DNA from: Mauremys mutica
Lineage: Eukaryota > Chordata > Testudines > Geoemydidae
Direction: 5' to 3'
DNA length: 64,000 nucleotides
Assembly: GCF_020497125.1 (NCBI RefSeq)
Contig: NC_059082.1
Coordinates: 20,945,965-21,009,964 of the forward strand
This document shows positions 35,165 through 47,400 of the stretch, one piece after another. The translations under genes and the position numbers were made by a program. Each line of letters opens with the position of its first letter. Positions within the stretch are counted from its first letter, which is position 1. The notes beneath the pieces are model-generated. The model saw nothing but the letters and a program-made list of their open reading frames with translations, was not told the DNA's origin and searched no databases.

Positions 35165-35432
35165 CAGAACAAGGAGTAATGGTCTCAAGTTGCAGTGGGG
35201 AAGGTTGAGGTTGGATATTAGGAAAAACTTTTTCACTAGGAAGGTGGTGAAGCACTGGAATGGGTTACCTAGGGAGGTGGTGGAATCTCCTTCCTTAGAG
35301 GTTTTTAAGGTCAGGCTTGACAAAGCCCTGGCTGGGATGATTTAGTTGGGGATTGGTCCTGCTCTGAGCAGGGGGTTGGACTAGATGACCTCCTGAGGTC
35401 CCTTCCAACCCTGAGATTCTATGATTCTATGC
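35165..35432 (+). mobile_element. CR1 LINE 3' end with ORF2 tail
   Basis: An open frame ends [20 protein letters not shown] and [16 protein letters not shown], the C-terminus of CR1 ORF2, and stops at 35345. The 3' UTR GTTGGACTAGATGACCTCCT follows, ending in two ATTCTATG units. The copy is well preserved but 5'-truncated, as is usual for CR1. A near-identical protein tail is at 47.1-47.4 kb on the other strand. Confidence 0.9.
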
Positions 35433-38400
35433 AGTACCAAAGACTATCTTGTGCCTCTGCCACATGTACTTGTAGCTTCAATTTCAATAATTACTTCAAT
35501 ATAGAAATCAATATAATTTTATTTTAAAAAGTGGTGTAGGAAATAAAGCCAAAAACAAACAAACTAGAAGGAGAGAAAAAGATAGTTACAAACCAAGTCT
35601 TCAAACCTAATAGGATTCTTTTTTCTTCCCTAATTGTACTTATAGTAATTACATTTGAGAACTGGATTTGATTTTTTTCTCAGTTGACATGACACATGAT
35701 GTGGTAGATGCTACAATGTTTTCTCCTATAAACAACACATATTTGAGATCTCAGTTATGCTACAAAGCCTGCTTCAGTCTACTTACCCTTTCTTAGTGCT
35801 GTCACCATCCACCTTAGAGAAAGAAGAAGAGATGTAAAGGGACTATTTTATGTTCACTTTATGAATGAATTTAGTTATGCAATATCTCAGATGAGAATAC
35901 CTTCTTGTGAAGTGTGCTGTGAGCATTTCTGGTGCCGACAAAATGAATGAGACTTTTTCTGACAATGTGGTACAATGACACTAGGTTTTCTATTAATTTA
36001 CTATAAATCACTATGCTAATCTTTGTAGATTTAAATCAGAAATAAACTGTGTGAATGAATACAGAGCTTAGCTTCTTTTATTTGTGAATACTACTACAAA
36101 AATCCTATAGATTTTTTTTTTAATAGTGGAGGTAAGAACGGTTTAGGACTTTAAGTGTGGCAGATTCTGATCTCAATTACACCAACATAAATCTGGAGTA
36201 ATTCCATTGACTGCAATAGACCTACTTCATACTTACACGGGTGTCAATGATTGTCTCTATGTGACTGAAAGAAATGTTACACATATGAATATTCAACATC
36301 TTTCAACTCACTTCATCTGAACAATTGAACTGTTGAAAAGCAGTCCTTAGAAAAACTTCATGCTCTTTTTTACATTATTTTCAAAGACTTCATTTTAGTT
36401 TCCTCCATAAATCTTTTTAGACCACTGATTTGTCAGTTTTTTGGCTCTGATGTATCCCCTGGGCATTTAAACAAAGAAAATGGTAAGTTAATGGGATACT
36501 AGTTTGTAGTAGGTGGAAGTCAGTACAACTGTTTTTCCTATCAACATATGTACACATATATAGAACTGCTTCATATTCCAGATGTTCAAGCATATGGAGA
36601 GAACAGATTCAATGAGTTGGAACTTCTTGATGCAATTATTCCGGTGACAAACTCTCTAGCTGTATAGTTCATTGAGAGTTTTCTAGCCTCGCCAAAGTAG
36701 CTGCAGTTGCCATTCACAGATGTGCCCACACCTGCATTTCCACCCATACCATTATTACACTACAAAAGAATAATAAGTTTAAGAAATGAGCCATGTGCCA
36801 TATGTGGTCTATCCTCCCACTGATGAGCAAAAGATTTATGTGGGTAACTCCCACTAAGAACAGATTCATTGGAAAATTACTTGTGTATCAACTGGCTATC
36901 AAACCTTTACATATGGATAACAGCCACCAGTTTTTATGGCACATCCTATTTTGTAAATTCAAAAGAATGTTTCATCCAAGAGTCATTTTTTTGTCCTAGC
37001 AAAATCCTGGGATTTTTAGTGTCACGCAAAGATGTTGGGCACATTATTCACTGCAAAGTTTCTACAAAATAGTCCACTATTTGGCCCATCTGTGTATCAG
37101 GGAAAATTCAGTACAGTAAGTGATGTCCATGTACTTATAACAATTTCATAAACTAAGCAATACCAGTCTTCTTATTTGACTAGGAGAAGTCAATGAAAAT
37201 CTAGGTTCTGTAGAAAGTGTACTATTCCAAATGCAGGAGGTAGTACTGTACTCTGAGTAGATATTGACTGAACAAATACCCTATTATAATGCTAAAGGGT
37301 TATTACTATGCTTGAGGTGCCAACTTTTAGCAGAGACATAAAAATAGAGGTCTCTGCTAACATGATCATTAAAGCTCCCATGGAATTTTTCATAAGAGTA
37401 GTTGTGTCCTAGTCAATTTCCAACATTCTGCCTACCTAAAATGATCCTATATTTTCAACTAGATAAAGTAAATGCTTTCTATTTACTATTGTGTAGTATT
37501 GTTACATGGTATTGAAGAGCAGCCCTGTTTCATTTCAAAGCTGGCTGCATTTCAATAATGGGTTAAAACATAGAACATTACCTTGTCGCCATTGTGGCAA
37601 AAATAATTATATAAAATATAAGTGGTTATTATTGTCTTTTAGTATTCTGCCTTTTTCGTAATCCTTCCTAATCTGAATTTTGCCCAAATCAAAAATGTGA
37701 GACTTATGAACATGCATAATAAATATGGTAATGGTCACTCCTGAATGAGTTTTAATAAGCCAATATAGGTGCTAGGCAATCTTAATAATTATCCTTGAGA
37801 GGTAATTACTCATTTAGTGATTTTTTTCTGATAATGGAAGTTCCTCAAGCAGCTCACGATTTCTATTAATTTCTTTGTTAATCAAAATTACTCAATTGTT
37901 TTTGCAACTTTTAAAATAAATTACACTGTGCATTGATCAAAAAAACTGTTCCCCGAAAATGTTTTAAACCTCATTTTCAAAATTTGAGTGGTGTGGGTGA
38001 GGTGTTATTGATCTGTAAATCATCTTGTTCTATTTCTGTTCTCTGAGTGTATGAAAATAAATCAGGAGCATGCTTTGAAGAAGCTACTGGGCTCTTATGT
38101 GTTTGGGAAAGGTAGAAAATAAGCAGGATTAAGAAATATTAAAATTTTCCATTCTGAGCCACAGTACTTTCTCTAAACCTCATTCCTAGAAAAAAAAATG
38201 GGCTACTGTAACATTTATTTGCTTGAGGTACAATTTAAACTTAATGTTCTCATATCAGTCACAAAATTTAAGTCTGTGTAAATATGGTCATAGTTGTGAA
38301 GTTTGTGGTCAGACCCTTGTTTGGTTTAATTGCCTCTCTACTATGAGTCTGGCAAGGGGTTTTGCAAACCTCATCCCTTTTGCTCATCTACAATTAAATA

Positions 38401-38573
38401 TTCTACTTTTGATTCAAATCGTCAAGCTTATGAGCTAGAAGTGCACTTCCCACATCATTTGTGTAAGAATAACCAATGTGAATGCTTTTTTAAATTCAAG
38501 TAACTGCTTATGGAAAATATCTTATGATATTCATCTGGCTCTGCAGTCCAGAAAGGAGTACTATAAAACCTAC
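35433..38573. other. AT-rich non-coding stretch
   Basis: I see no gene. At about 36160-36250 is a short fragment of the TTACACCAACATAAATCTGG type, one of the small palindromic repeats of the window. Short frames near 36.8-37.1 kb and 38.2-38.4 kb have no domain. Confidence 0.45.
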
Positions 38574-38578
38574 ATAGC

Positions 38579-39678
38579 TGTAGCGGGCCGGTGTGGCTCC
38601 CCTCCTCCCCGGAGAGGGTTGAGCCCCGGACACAGGAAGGGGCGGGGCTACAGCAGGGTGAGCCCGCCCCTCAGAGGGTCAGGCGGCGACCCGGAAGAAT
38701 AAAAGCCGGGCCTCCCAGCTCAGTCAGTTCTCAGCCACCGGGGAGAGCAGACCTGCCTGAGGGAGCTCCTACCGGAGGAACCACTGGAGCCCCGAGCGAC
38801 TGCCTGGACTGGACGGAGAGCACCCTACCTCGCTCCTGGGAAGACCAGCCGGAACTCCCCCGCGCCACCTACGACGAGGAGCCCGGGGGAACGCCCCAGC
38901 TGCCATGCTGTTACCCCGAGGAGCCCCCGGGGCAGGATTGGCTGGACTTCCCTAAGGACCTACCAGACCTACCCCCCAGCCCGGGTTGGGACGAGCCCAT
39001 GCAGTGGGACTTCCCGGGGCGAGACGCCGTGGACCAGGTAGGCCAAGAGGGGGATAGTGGAAGTGGCCCGGGGGCAGCTGACCTCAGTCAGGCTGCTGAC
39101 CAGACTGAACCCATGTCAGTGTGTTGCGGTCAGGATCCCCACTGACCGGCAGCGGTGAGGACCGCTGCCTAGGGCCCCGGGCCGGGACACAGTGGAGTGG
39201 GTGGGCCTGTGTCCCCCCCTGCCACCCCACTCACGGGTGGCAGTCGTCCCCCTCTACCTACTGGCTCAGCCTGCCGCAAAAGGCCTGAGCCCCTGTACTG
39301 TTTGCTACTGGCTCAGCCTGCCACAAGAGGCCTGAGCCCCTGTACTGCTTGCTACTGGCTCAGCCTGCCACAAGAGGCCTGAGCCCCTGTACTGCTTGCT
39401 ACTGGCTCAGCCTGCCACAAGAGGCCTGAGCCCCTGTACTGTTTGCTACTGGCTCAGCCTGCTGCCCAAGGCCTGAGCCCCTGTACGGTTTGTTACTGGC
39501 TCAGCCTGCTACCAAAGGCCTGAGACCTATTTAGACTGTTTGTCGCCCAGCCCCTGCACCAGGGGGCCTGGGCCTGTCCTAGCCTTAAAGAGACAGGACA
39601 GAACCCCTGTGAGACAAGCGGGCCGGTGTGGCTCCCCTCCTCCCCTCAGAGGGTTGAGCCCCGGACCCACCTGTTACA
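38579..39678 (+). mobile_element. Solo LTR, 1,100 bp, with internal repeats
   Basis: Begins TGTAGCGGGCC and ends CACCTGTTACA, flanked by the exact duplication ATAGC (38574-38578 and 39679-39683). A GAATAAAAGC box at about 38697 could act as TATA box, with the start of transcription near 38730. The first 50 bp (GCGGGCCGGTGTGGCTCCCC...) recur close to the right end at about 39619-39664. Six 47-bp tandem units lie at 39258-39542. A 184-codon open frame (38591-39145) inside is rich in Pro, Glu and Gly and has no domain; low stop density in GC-rich DNA is the simplest explanation. Orientation + is inferred from the TATA-like box. Confidence 0.85.
39258..39542. repeat. Six 47-bp tandem repeats in the LTR
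   Basis: The unit starts CTACTGGCTCAGCCTGCCAC and ends CTGTACTGCTTG. Copies start at 39258, 39305, 39352, 39399, 39446 and 39493; copies 2 to 4 are almost identical and the last two are more diverged. LTR enhancers are often tandem repeats, so this may be one. Confidence 0.85.
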
Positions 39679-39683
39679 ATAGC

Positions 39684-42600
39684 TCTTCTAAAAGTGTGAA
39701 GTTAGCCAAGAGTTTTTGAGCTGATGATTAATATTGCTGTTTATTACCTTCTCTGGGAAGAACATGTACAACCACAGTGAAGATTCTGCTGTCTTTTAAG
39801 TAAAGAGAGAAGCCAGTTCAGGGAGAAACAATGAAAAGTTTCAGAGTTAGATTTGCTTACATGCTGTACAGAAGTGTCCTTACCAGTCTTGCATTTTCCC
39901 TACAGTCTGTCCAAGGCAGGTGGCCTGGCCTACAAATCCATGACATCCACTAAATCTGATGACAACAGTCTTATTAAGTTACCTTAACAATGGCAAAACA
40001 CCATGGCATTTCACTAGAACTTAGATATTGAAGCAAGTAATGAAATCAGAATCTGCTCCTTTTGGCAGGTTCTCCACCTCAGCACCATGCTGTACTTTTT
40101 AAAATGTTGACTGTGATTTCCTGAGGTTTGAGAGTGGGGATGGGAGGACAGGATAAAATATGCTGTTCTAGCAGTCTCTTCCCCACTCCCCAAAATACCG
40201 GTTCTCTTTCTGGACCCATTTCCCCACTTGATAACCTTGTAATTCCAACTGCACAGGAGTTCCATTGACTTGGTAGCTTCCTAGCTAGTCTCTCCCTGCA
40301 ACTACATCACAGAACTGCTATAAAGAAGAACAGGATAGCCTCTCTGTCCCGTCTTTGCACACCATACAACTTCCTCTCCAGAGACAGCAGAAACAAGTAA
40401 ATAACCCTTCCTCTTCTTCAATGGAGAAGACAGAGGAAAAGTAAGATAATTATTCCATTTCCTTAGGATCACTATTATAAAATAGCTGATAATAATGTAT
40501 GGGAAACTGCATTTATGAACTGTTATCTATTCACTTTCCTACTTTAATGGTGCATTGTATAAGTAATACATTTCTATACTTACTGTAGTTAAACCTTTTA
40601 AAATGTGACAAAATAAATAGATTATATAAAATAAAAGACTTTTGGAAATCTGAAATGTAGTTTTTTGGGGTAAGGGGGGGGACACCCTATTGATATAACA
40701 CATTTTACCTTTTTTGTATTTCATTCTATGCTGTTTGCTCCAACTTAGATCTCTGCCATTTTATGTTGTTGATTACTAATACTGTATTTTTTCACTGAAG
40801 AGTTTAAAAGTGCACACAATTAGAATTTTTGTCCTGCATTACACAAACTGAATATTAATGTATAACATAATAAAATATTATGGCATCAAAGTAATACAAT
40901 AACATTTTCGTATCTTTTCTATTACAGACATACCCCATTTCTCTTCTACCCCACTACAAAACAGCGTGAGTAGAAAGGGATGGCATACATTTCTGTTTGT
41001 AAAAGGAGCTCCATTCACATTTCCATGGTGACATACACAGCTCTTTTCTTTGTTACTCAGGAGTAAAATGTGCAGGATCTCTGCCACATACTAGAAATGC
41101 CAGTACTTGCCATTTTAATTACAAAAAGTCCTTCCCCCTTCTAATTCTATTATTTTTGTTGTGCTTGCTTGCCAACTTCCTTGGAATAACTGGCTCCCTC
41201 ACAATACCCAACTTCTAGCTGAGAGGGCAGGAAGCATAGCCTTCTCCAAAGCTACTGTCACAGGCTCAAATCCTGCTGCCCTCTGTTTTTACTAAATCCT
41301 TATTCAAGCAAAACTCCCTTGATTGCAAGCTTTGCAGTGTTGGTCCCAGACTAGGAAAGAGACAAGGTAGGTTATAGTGAGAATTCTGACTGAGTAAAAA
41401 CTGAGTCATGACTTTAAGATCTGACCCACTACAAAGGCATATAAAGGTTATAAAGGCATCAATGGGACTACTTATATGAGTAAGTATTATTCCACCTAAA
41501 TAAGGACTGCAGAATCAGGATTACAGTGTTCAATTAGCCTGGTCCTGGAGACCAATTTTTCCATCCCTAATACTATGTTAGTTTACTACTGGCCTATTGA
41601 GGGGATGTCTTAGGAAGGCTTCAGCTAGGGAGTCTATTGTTGCATCTCAGTTATAATAATCATCATTTTTATCCATGTAGGAGTTCAGCTGAAAAGGAAA
41701 TAAAAAGCTGCTGGTTTGTCTTTATACTGCTCACTCCCCGGTTTACAGACTGCAGTAAAAAATACTGGGACAGATTCTCAGCTAGCATAAATTGGCATAG
41801 CTCCAGCTGAGAATCTGGCCCATTTTTTTTTAATGTTTAATCATGTTCTCCTTTTTAATGGAATGCTAATTCTTCCTGCACTGCAAACGCAATATTCCCT
41901 TTTCTCTACTATGTCCAGATCATTTTCCTGTAGTTTTGCAGAGAGTGAAACCTGAGTCCTGTTGTGTCAGCCTTAAAAATCAAATCAATCATATGCACAT
42001 TTCAACAGCACGTTTTGTACAAATGCCCTAGGGCAAATGCACAAAGATTGTAAAATACAGTAAAATAAATATTTAAAAAGCTAAATAAGACAAATGGATT
42101 TTTCATTTTGACCTAAAAATAGACAGCATTTTGGAGTTGTAAAACATAAAGGAATCGCATTTCATTGCTGTGGAGTACAGTGAGTAAATGGATATGACCC
42201 ATTAGATTGTCTGTACAAGTAGAATAGATAAAAGCTATTTAAGAAGCGGAACAAAGCCCCTTGATTAAGTCTCCAGAAGACAGAACCAAGACATGCAAAG
42301 CCTTGTAAGTTGGTATCAGGACTTTAAAATCTAATGTATTATTACTATAGGCCAATTAGGTTCTTTTCAAATAGGGGTAATACAATGGAAAGACTCACCT
42401 AGTCTGGGAAGCTATTTTCAGCACCTTATGAATTCTGTACTTAAAAAGCAACATTCAAGGGAAGTTGCTGGAATACTCACTAATAAAAAAACAGAAACAG
42501 TCAAGTTAGGATGAAGTGAAGAATATATATAAATTATCTTTTTTAAAATACAGGGCTTAATTGCCTTTTAGAAGTTTTGAAATAGAAAGCATAGTTGGTA

Positions 42601-42985
42601 GGGAAATGCATTTCCACCAGATAGTCACATTTTCAAGTGACCTTTGTGTGCATTCTGCAGAGCTCACATTTCCTTGCATAAATTAGGTAGTGAGGCATAC
42701 AACTATCGGACGTTCACGTACTAGTATGAGTGCGTGCATGAAGAAACATGGGCAAATAAAAATGTTGCAAGCCGTCTACTGGAGGCTAGTTGTAGATTTG
42801 GCCCTGATTTTGTTCCTGTGTTTAAAAGGGAGGTGATATTAAAATGGCTATTTTTTGTTTTCATCTTTGCTTTATGCACCAGTATTACTGATGTAGACCC
42901 AAGCCAGAGGCTATTGTTAACCTGGTAAGCGATGTTGCAGAATCAGCAGAGGGAGCATATTATAAAAGCAACTGGTTAAAGTTTT
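39684..42985. other. AT-rich non-coding stretch
   Basis: I see no gene. Small palindromic fragments occur near 41765-41825 (GATTCTCAGCTAGCATAAAT...CCAGCTGAGAATCTGG). A LINE-like patch is possible at 42270-42410. The rest is unassigned. Confidence 0.45.
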
Positions 42986-42989
42986 ATTT

Positions 42990-43305
42990 TTAAAATGATG
43001 GCCTTTTAGTCAGAATGGAAATTTCTGCAGGAAGTGTCCAATGTCAACAAAAATTTTTTGTTAGTGTTGTTAGGAAACTGAACCTCGCTCCCTAAAAATA
43101 TTTTTTTTTACTACTACTATTTTCAGTAACTGATAGCCAAAACATTCTGTCTGGGGTTTTTCAATTTTATGACAAACCTTAACTTCTGAAGAAATATGTC
43201 AATGCAAATGATCATTTTTGTTGAAAGTCTGCAGGAGAACAAAACAAAAAACACCAAACACTAAAAAAACCCAAACATTTTCTAACCAGCTCTTCAAGTG
43301 ATCCT
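42990..43305. repeat. AT-rich hAT-like MITE fragment
   Basis: AT-rich sequence with alternating AAATTT and CAAACA patches ends TTTTCTAACCAGCTCT, the right end of the hAT-type MITE at 29.4 kb. The left end is lost. Confidence 0.4.
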
Positions 43306-43647
43306 TGCTGTGAGTCTCTAAAAAGGAAGTCAAATTTTTGTGAGTGTCAAATATTGTTTTAATTTCTTGATGACAAGCAGGTGGATATAAACTTAGAAAC
43401 ACATCTGGATGATTTTCCAGTTCATAACAACATTTTTGGTCCAAATAACATATGTAGGGAAAAAGAGAACATCTCTTTAAAAGTTTCACGGTATTTAAGT
43501 TTAATGATTTCTTTTGGAGTTGCACCAGACATGATATCCCTTTTAGACTTTTGGTAGCCTTTGATACTGCTGATTACAATGTTATTTTAGTTTACTTCCT
43601 GTCTATTATGGTACTGTCTGGAATAAGGACAGGCTCACTTCCTCTTA

Positions 43648-43937
43648 GGCCACACCTACACTACCCACCGGATCGGCGTGTAGTAATTGATCTATCAGGA
43701 ATTGATTTATCAAGTCTCATCTAGACACGATAAATCAACCCCCGAATCACCGCCGTACTCCACCTCAGCAGAAGGAGTAAGCGGAGTCCATGGGGGAGCT
43801 GCGGCAGTTGACTTGCTGCCGTGAGGACGGACAGGTAAGTCGAACTAAGATACTTCGACTTCAGCTACGCAAATAGCGTAGCTGAAGTTGCGTATCTTAG
43901 ATCGATCCCCGCCCCCTCCCCAAGTGTAGACCAGCCC
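43648..43937. mobile_element. Harbinger MITE, 290 bp
   Basis: Ends are GGCCACACCTACACT and the complement of GGGCTGGTCTACACT, flanked by exact TTA duplications (43645-43647 and 43938-43940). Near the right end CTTCAGCTACGC / GCGTAGCTGAAG forms a perfect 12-bp stem with a 4-base loop. Non-coding. The shared CTACACT core makes it a Harbinger-type element moved in trans. Confidence 0.9.
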
Positions 43938-44879
43938 TTAGTGATCAGTAGTGACATCATTAGAGGCCTTTACTTCTGCTTCTCCTTAAGATGTACCACA
44001 AGTTCTAATATTAGGATGTTTGGCCAAAAGTAAGTAGTGATTCTTTGGTGCCCCACTTGAAAGACTTAAAAGGGTCTGAGTTTTTTAAAGTGCTGAAGAC
44101 CCAGCCTCTAAAATTCAGCTCTCTTTACTGTGTCAAGTTGAACCAAAAAAAGGCACCCACAATTACTAATCACATTTGAAATTTTGGCCCTTGATCTTTA
44201 GCATATACAATAAAGTGCAGGCTGCTGCCTATGTATTTAGGATTTCAAGTTTATATGGATAATACAAAGATTTCATGCTTCCTTCTACCTTAGATCTGTT
44301 ACAGCTATGATTGATCTGTTTGCATGAGGCTTGGATTGAATGGAGTTTTAAGATAATCAATAAAACAATATTACTAAGAGTTAACATGGGAGATTGGTTG
44401 GATCTGCATTCATGCTTCTTTAAATTTAAAACCTCTGGATGCTGTATTGTCTTTAGAGGCACATTTGATAAGGATTTTGCATGTTAGAAAAGCCTCTATT
44501 TATCATCCTCATAATGTCAGTTTATTGAGACCCACACTCAAGAAGAATGCTATTGAAATGGTGATTAATACCATTGTGATTTCAAGAAAAGGCTGGTACT
44601 CTAATTCACAATTTTGGGTTTGTTGTAGAATCTTTTTTAAAATTCTGTCATACAGGAGAGATAATAATGTAACTGGACGAAAACTGGAATAAGTATTTTT
44701 TGTGGTTCACCAAATTGGTTTCTCTTTGGTGGTTAAACTGCAGAAGACATATGGTTCAGTGCCACAAATATGTTTCTGCAGTAATGTAAATAATGGGATC
44801 CTATATTCATGATTTAAATCACCCTTTTCCTGTCTTTTCTCATGCATTAATAAGGCTGGTAGGTCTAGAGTAGAGCTGA

Positions 44880-45226
44880 AGTAGAGCTAGATGGAAGGGG
44901 GAACATGACAACAGTTTTCAAGTACATAAAAAGTTGTTAACAAGGAGGAAGGAGAAAAATTGTTCTCTTTAACCTCTGAGGATATGACAAGAAGCAATGG
45001 ACTTAAATTGTAGCATGGGTGGTTTAGGATGGACTTTAGGAAAAAAAATCCTAAGTATCAGGGTAGTTAAGCACTGGAATAAATTGCCTATGGAGGCTGT
45101 GGAATCTCTGTTACCGGAGATTTTTACCTGTCGAGGATGGTCTAGATAATACTTAGCCCTGCTTTGAATGCAGGGGACTAGTCTAGAAGGCCTCTCAAGG
45201 TCCCTTCCAGTCCTAAGATTCTATGA
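44880..45226 (+). mobile_element. Diverged CR1 3' fragment
   Basis: Reads CAAGTACATAAAAAGTTGTT, GCACTGGAATAAATTGCCTA, GGAGGCTGTGGAATCTCTG, then CTCTCAAGGTCCCTTCCAGT and TTCTATGATT. This is an older CR1 subfamily than the copies at 35.2 and 47.1 kb, and it sits inside the L2 relic. Confidence 0.85.
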
Positions 45227-45538
45227 TTAACCATGCTTTTGTCATTTCTAGGCTGGACTGCTGCTGTGCACTGTACTTGGGGCTTCTCGAAGATCTTTCT
45301 GAGGCTACAAGCCGTGTTGAATGTGGTGGCTGCCCAGCTGTAAAGTGGAACAGGCTGATATGAACATCACTGTATTACCTTCCTATATTCTCCTGGATGT
45401 GGTTCAGGAAGCTGATGATAGAATGGTCCTGAGCTTTAGAGGTTGTCTCCAAAATTGCCTCCCAATAATTTGGTTGATTTTATGGCCGTCTTGTTTGTTT
45501 TAATTTTTGTGCCCAAACCTAGACATTGCATGTGTGTG

Positions 45539-45541
<3 letters not shown>

Positions 45542-45573
<32 letters not shown>
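45542..45573. repeat. (CA)n microsatellite
   Basis: Sixteen or so uninterrupted AC units. Expected to vary in length between individuals. Confidence 0.95.
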
Positions 45574-45576
<3 letters not shown>

Positions 45577-47035
45577 GCCCTTGTTAAATCTCCTTTGCAT
45601 TGCACCACATGAGATTGCTCTGATGTAAGGAAACCACCTGGTGGCTTTTAACTTGATTTATGTCACCTGATCCCTCTGCTCTTTGCTTAGTGGCATTCTC
45701 GGAAGACTGGGTTGTGGCAAGGGCCAGAGAGTCCTGCCCTCTAGCAGTCTGGGCTACTGGAGTATTTCTGTTACCATAAATTGGAGTGAACACAGAGTTG
45801 CTCTAGCTTATACCAGGGGCTAATTCAGACCCCAGAAAGCCCAGGATCTGGGGAGGCATACCAATGATTTAGAGCCATCTTTCCTGTCCTGCTCCATTAT
45901 ACCAACTGTGAACAGAGCACAGATGAGGATCCAATCCCATTAGTTTTGATTTTTGATAGATAGATAAAGTAAAAGGCTACAACATTTTCATTCCTGAAGT
46001 TGTCAGTTCTATATATTTTTGTTAGAGCTCTTAACACCCCCAACAAAGTTTCCAAGGTCAATTTCCACCACTTGTTTGATTGCTGCACTTGGCATCAGAA
46101 AATTAGAAAATGTGATGCCACTTTCAGCAAACTAGTAGCAGTGATTGTTCAGATGGTTTACCACTCAGCTAGTTTAAATTAGATTACAGACATTATTTAA
46201 ACAACAATGCCTGAGAGGGAGCATCTAGCACCAAGTAATTGAAGGTATCAGAGTTTACAGAAGGCAAGGTATGAAAGGCATAACTGCTATTGTAAACCTC
46301 AGTTTTCAACAGGAATTATACAATACTAAAGAGTCTGTTTTCTTGTGGCCATTTACTATAGTGTAATTCCTTCTAGATAATGAATTGGTCTTTCCAAGGG
46401 AAAAGTCAATATTTAATATCCAATGTGTTCTAGTTTATAGGACATATTTCAGTCAAATAATAGCAATTTAGACCAAATTAGGGCAATAGTATAACTCCTC
46501 CCCCCCCAAAAGACTGGATATGTGCCATGAATACAAAGAACCCCACAGTTTACCATAATAGATTCATAGCAGCACTAGAAACTGCAGACTTAATACCAAT
46601 AAATTCATGGTCCTTATAGATTCAACAAACATGTTTGTTTCTCTTATAAATGCAAGCATAAGACTCTACAGTTTTATCCCACAAAGTCCTGTGTTTTCCC
46701 AACTGATAAGTTTGGTTTCGGCCAATATCACGGCTTTCTTATGTACATTCTGTTCTTCCTTCTGGGTCTCATTAGATGTATTTTATTGAAGGTGAAGCCC
46801 ATGCCATTTTTAACTCCATCCCTCCATCTCCCAGCTACCCAGTTCCAACTCTGAGATGACAATTTATAGAAAAAGTCATTTTGTAAAGCAAAATGAAGAA
46901 ACTGTTCAGTACTTGACCAAAACAAAGATTGCTCCTTTGGATAGTACGTGAACAACTGCAAACTCATAGAACAGAAGCAAGCAGCAGATAGGATGGTGAT
47001 AAGGTTAACAATGGTGGGTTGTTACACAAGATTTT
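45574..47035. other. Non-coding stretch
   Basis: I see no gene or recognised repeat. Short open frames have no domain. Confidence 0.45.
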
Positions 47036-47400
47036 TCATAGAATCTCAGGGTTGGAAGGGACCTCAGAAGGTCATCTAGTCCAACCCCCTGCTCAAAGCA
47101 GGACCAAACCCAACTAAATCATCCCAGCCAGGGCTTTGTCAAGCCTGACCTTAAAAACCTCTAAGGAAGGAGATTCCACTACCTCCCTAGGTAACCCATT
47201 CCAGTTCTTCACCACCCTACTAGTGAAAAAGTTTTTCCTAATATCCAGCCTAAACCTCCCCCTCTGCAACTTGAGACCATTACTCCTTGTTCTGTCATCT
47301 TCTACCACTGAGAACAGTCTAGATCCATCCTCTTTGGAACCCCCTTTCAGGTAGTTGAAAGCAGCTATCAAATCCCCCCTCATTCTTCTCTTCTGCAGAC
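47036..47400 (-). mobile_element. CR1 LINE 3' end with ORF2 tail
   Basis: The minus strand encodes [20 protein letters not shown], then [20 protein letters not shown] and [20 protein letters not shown] to a stop, the C-terminus of CR1 ORF2. The plus strand shows AGAATCTCAGGGTTGGAAGG and CATCTAGTCCAACCCCCTGC at the 3' UTR. The frame is open to the truncation point at about 47385, so this is one of the younger copies. Confidence 0.92.

Larger units (their letters stand above)
43531..45500 (+). pseudogene. L2-type LINE relic split by two insertions
   Basis: Plus-strand pieces follow the L2 reverse transcriptase order. Near 43545 is RLLVAFDTADYNVIL (consensus LDLSAAFDTVDHxIL). Near 44245 is GFQVYMDNTKI (YADDTQL, last catalytic Asp lost). 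Near 44330 is WIEWSFKIINKTILL (LKLNPDKTEVLL). Near 45240 is HAFVISRLDCCCALYLGL (HAFVTSRLDYCNALYLGL). Subtracting the MITE and CR1 leaves about the spacing expected of one element. It is heavily mutated and inactive. Confidence 0.7.

Noticed and set aside
39258..39542. CRISPR-like array
   Set aside because: The 47-bp units are head to tail without spacers, within a eukaryotic LTR.
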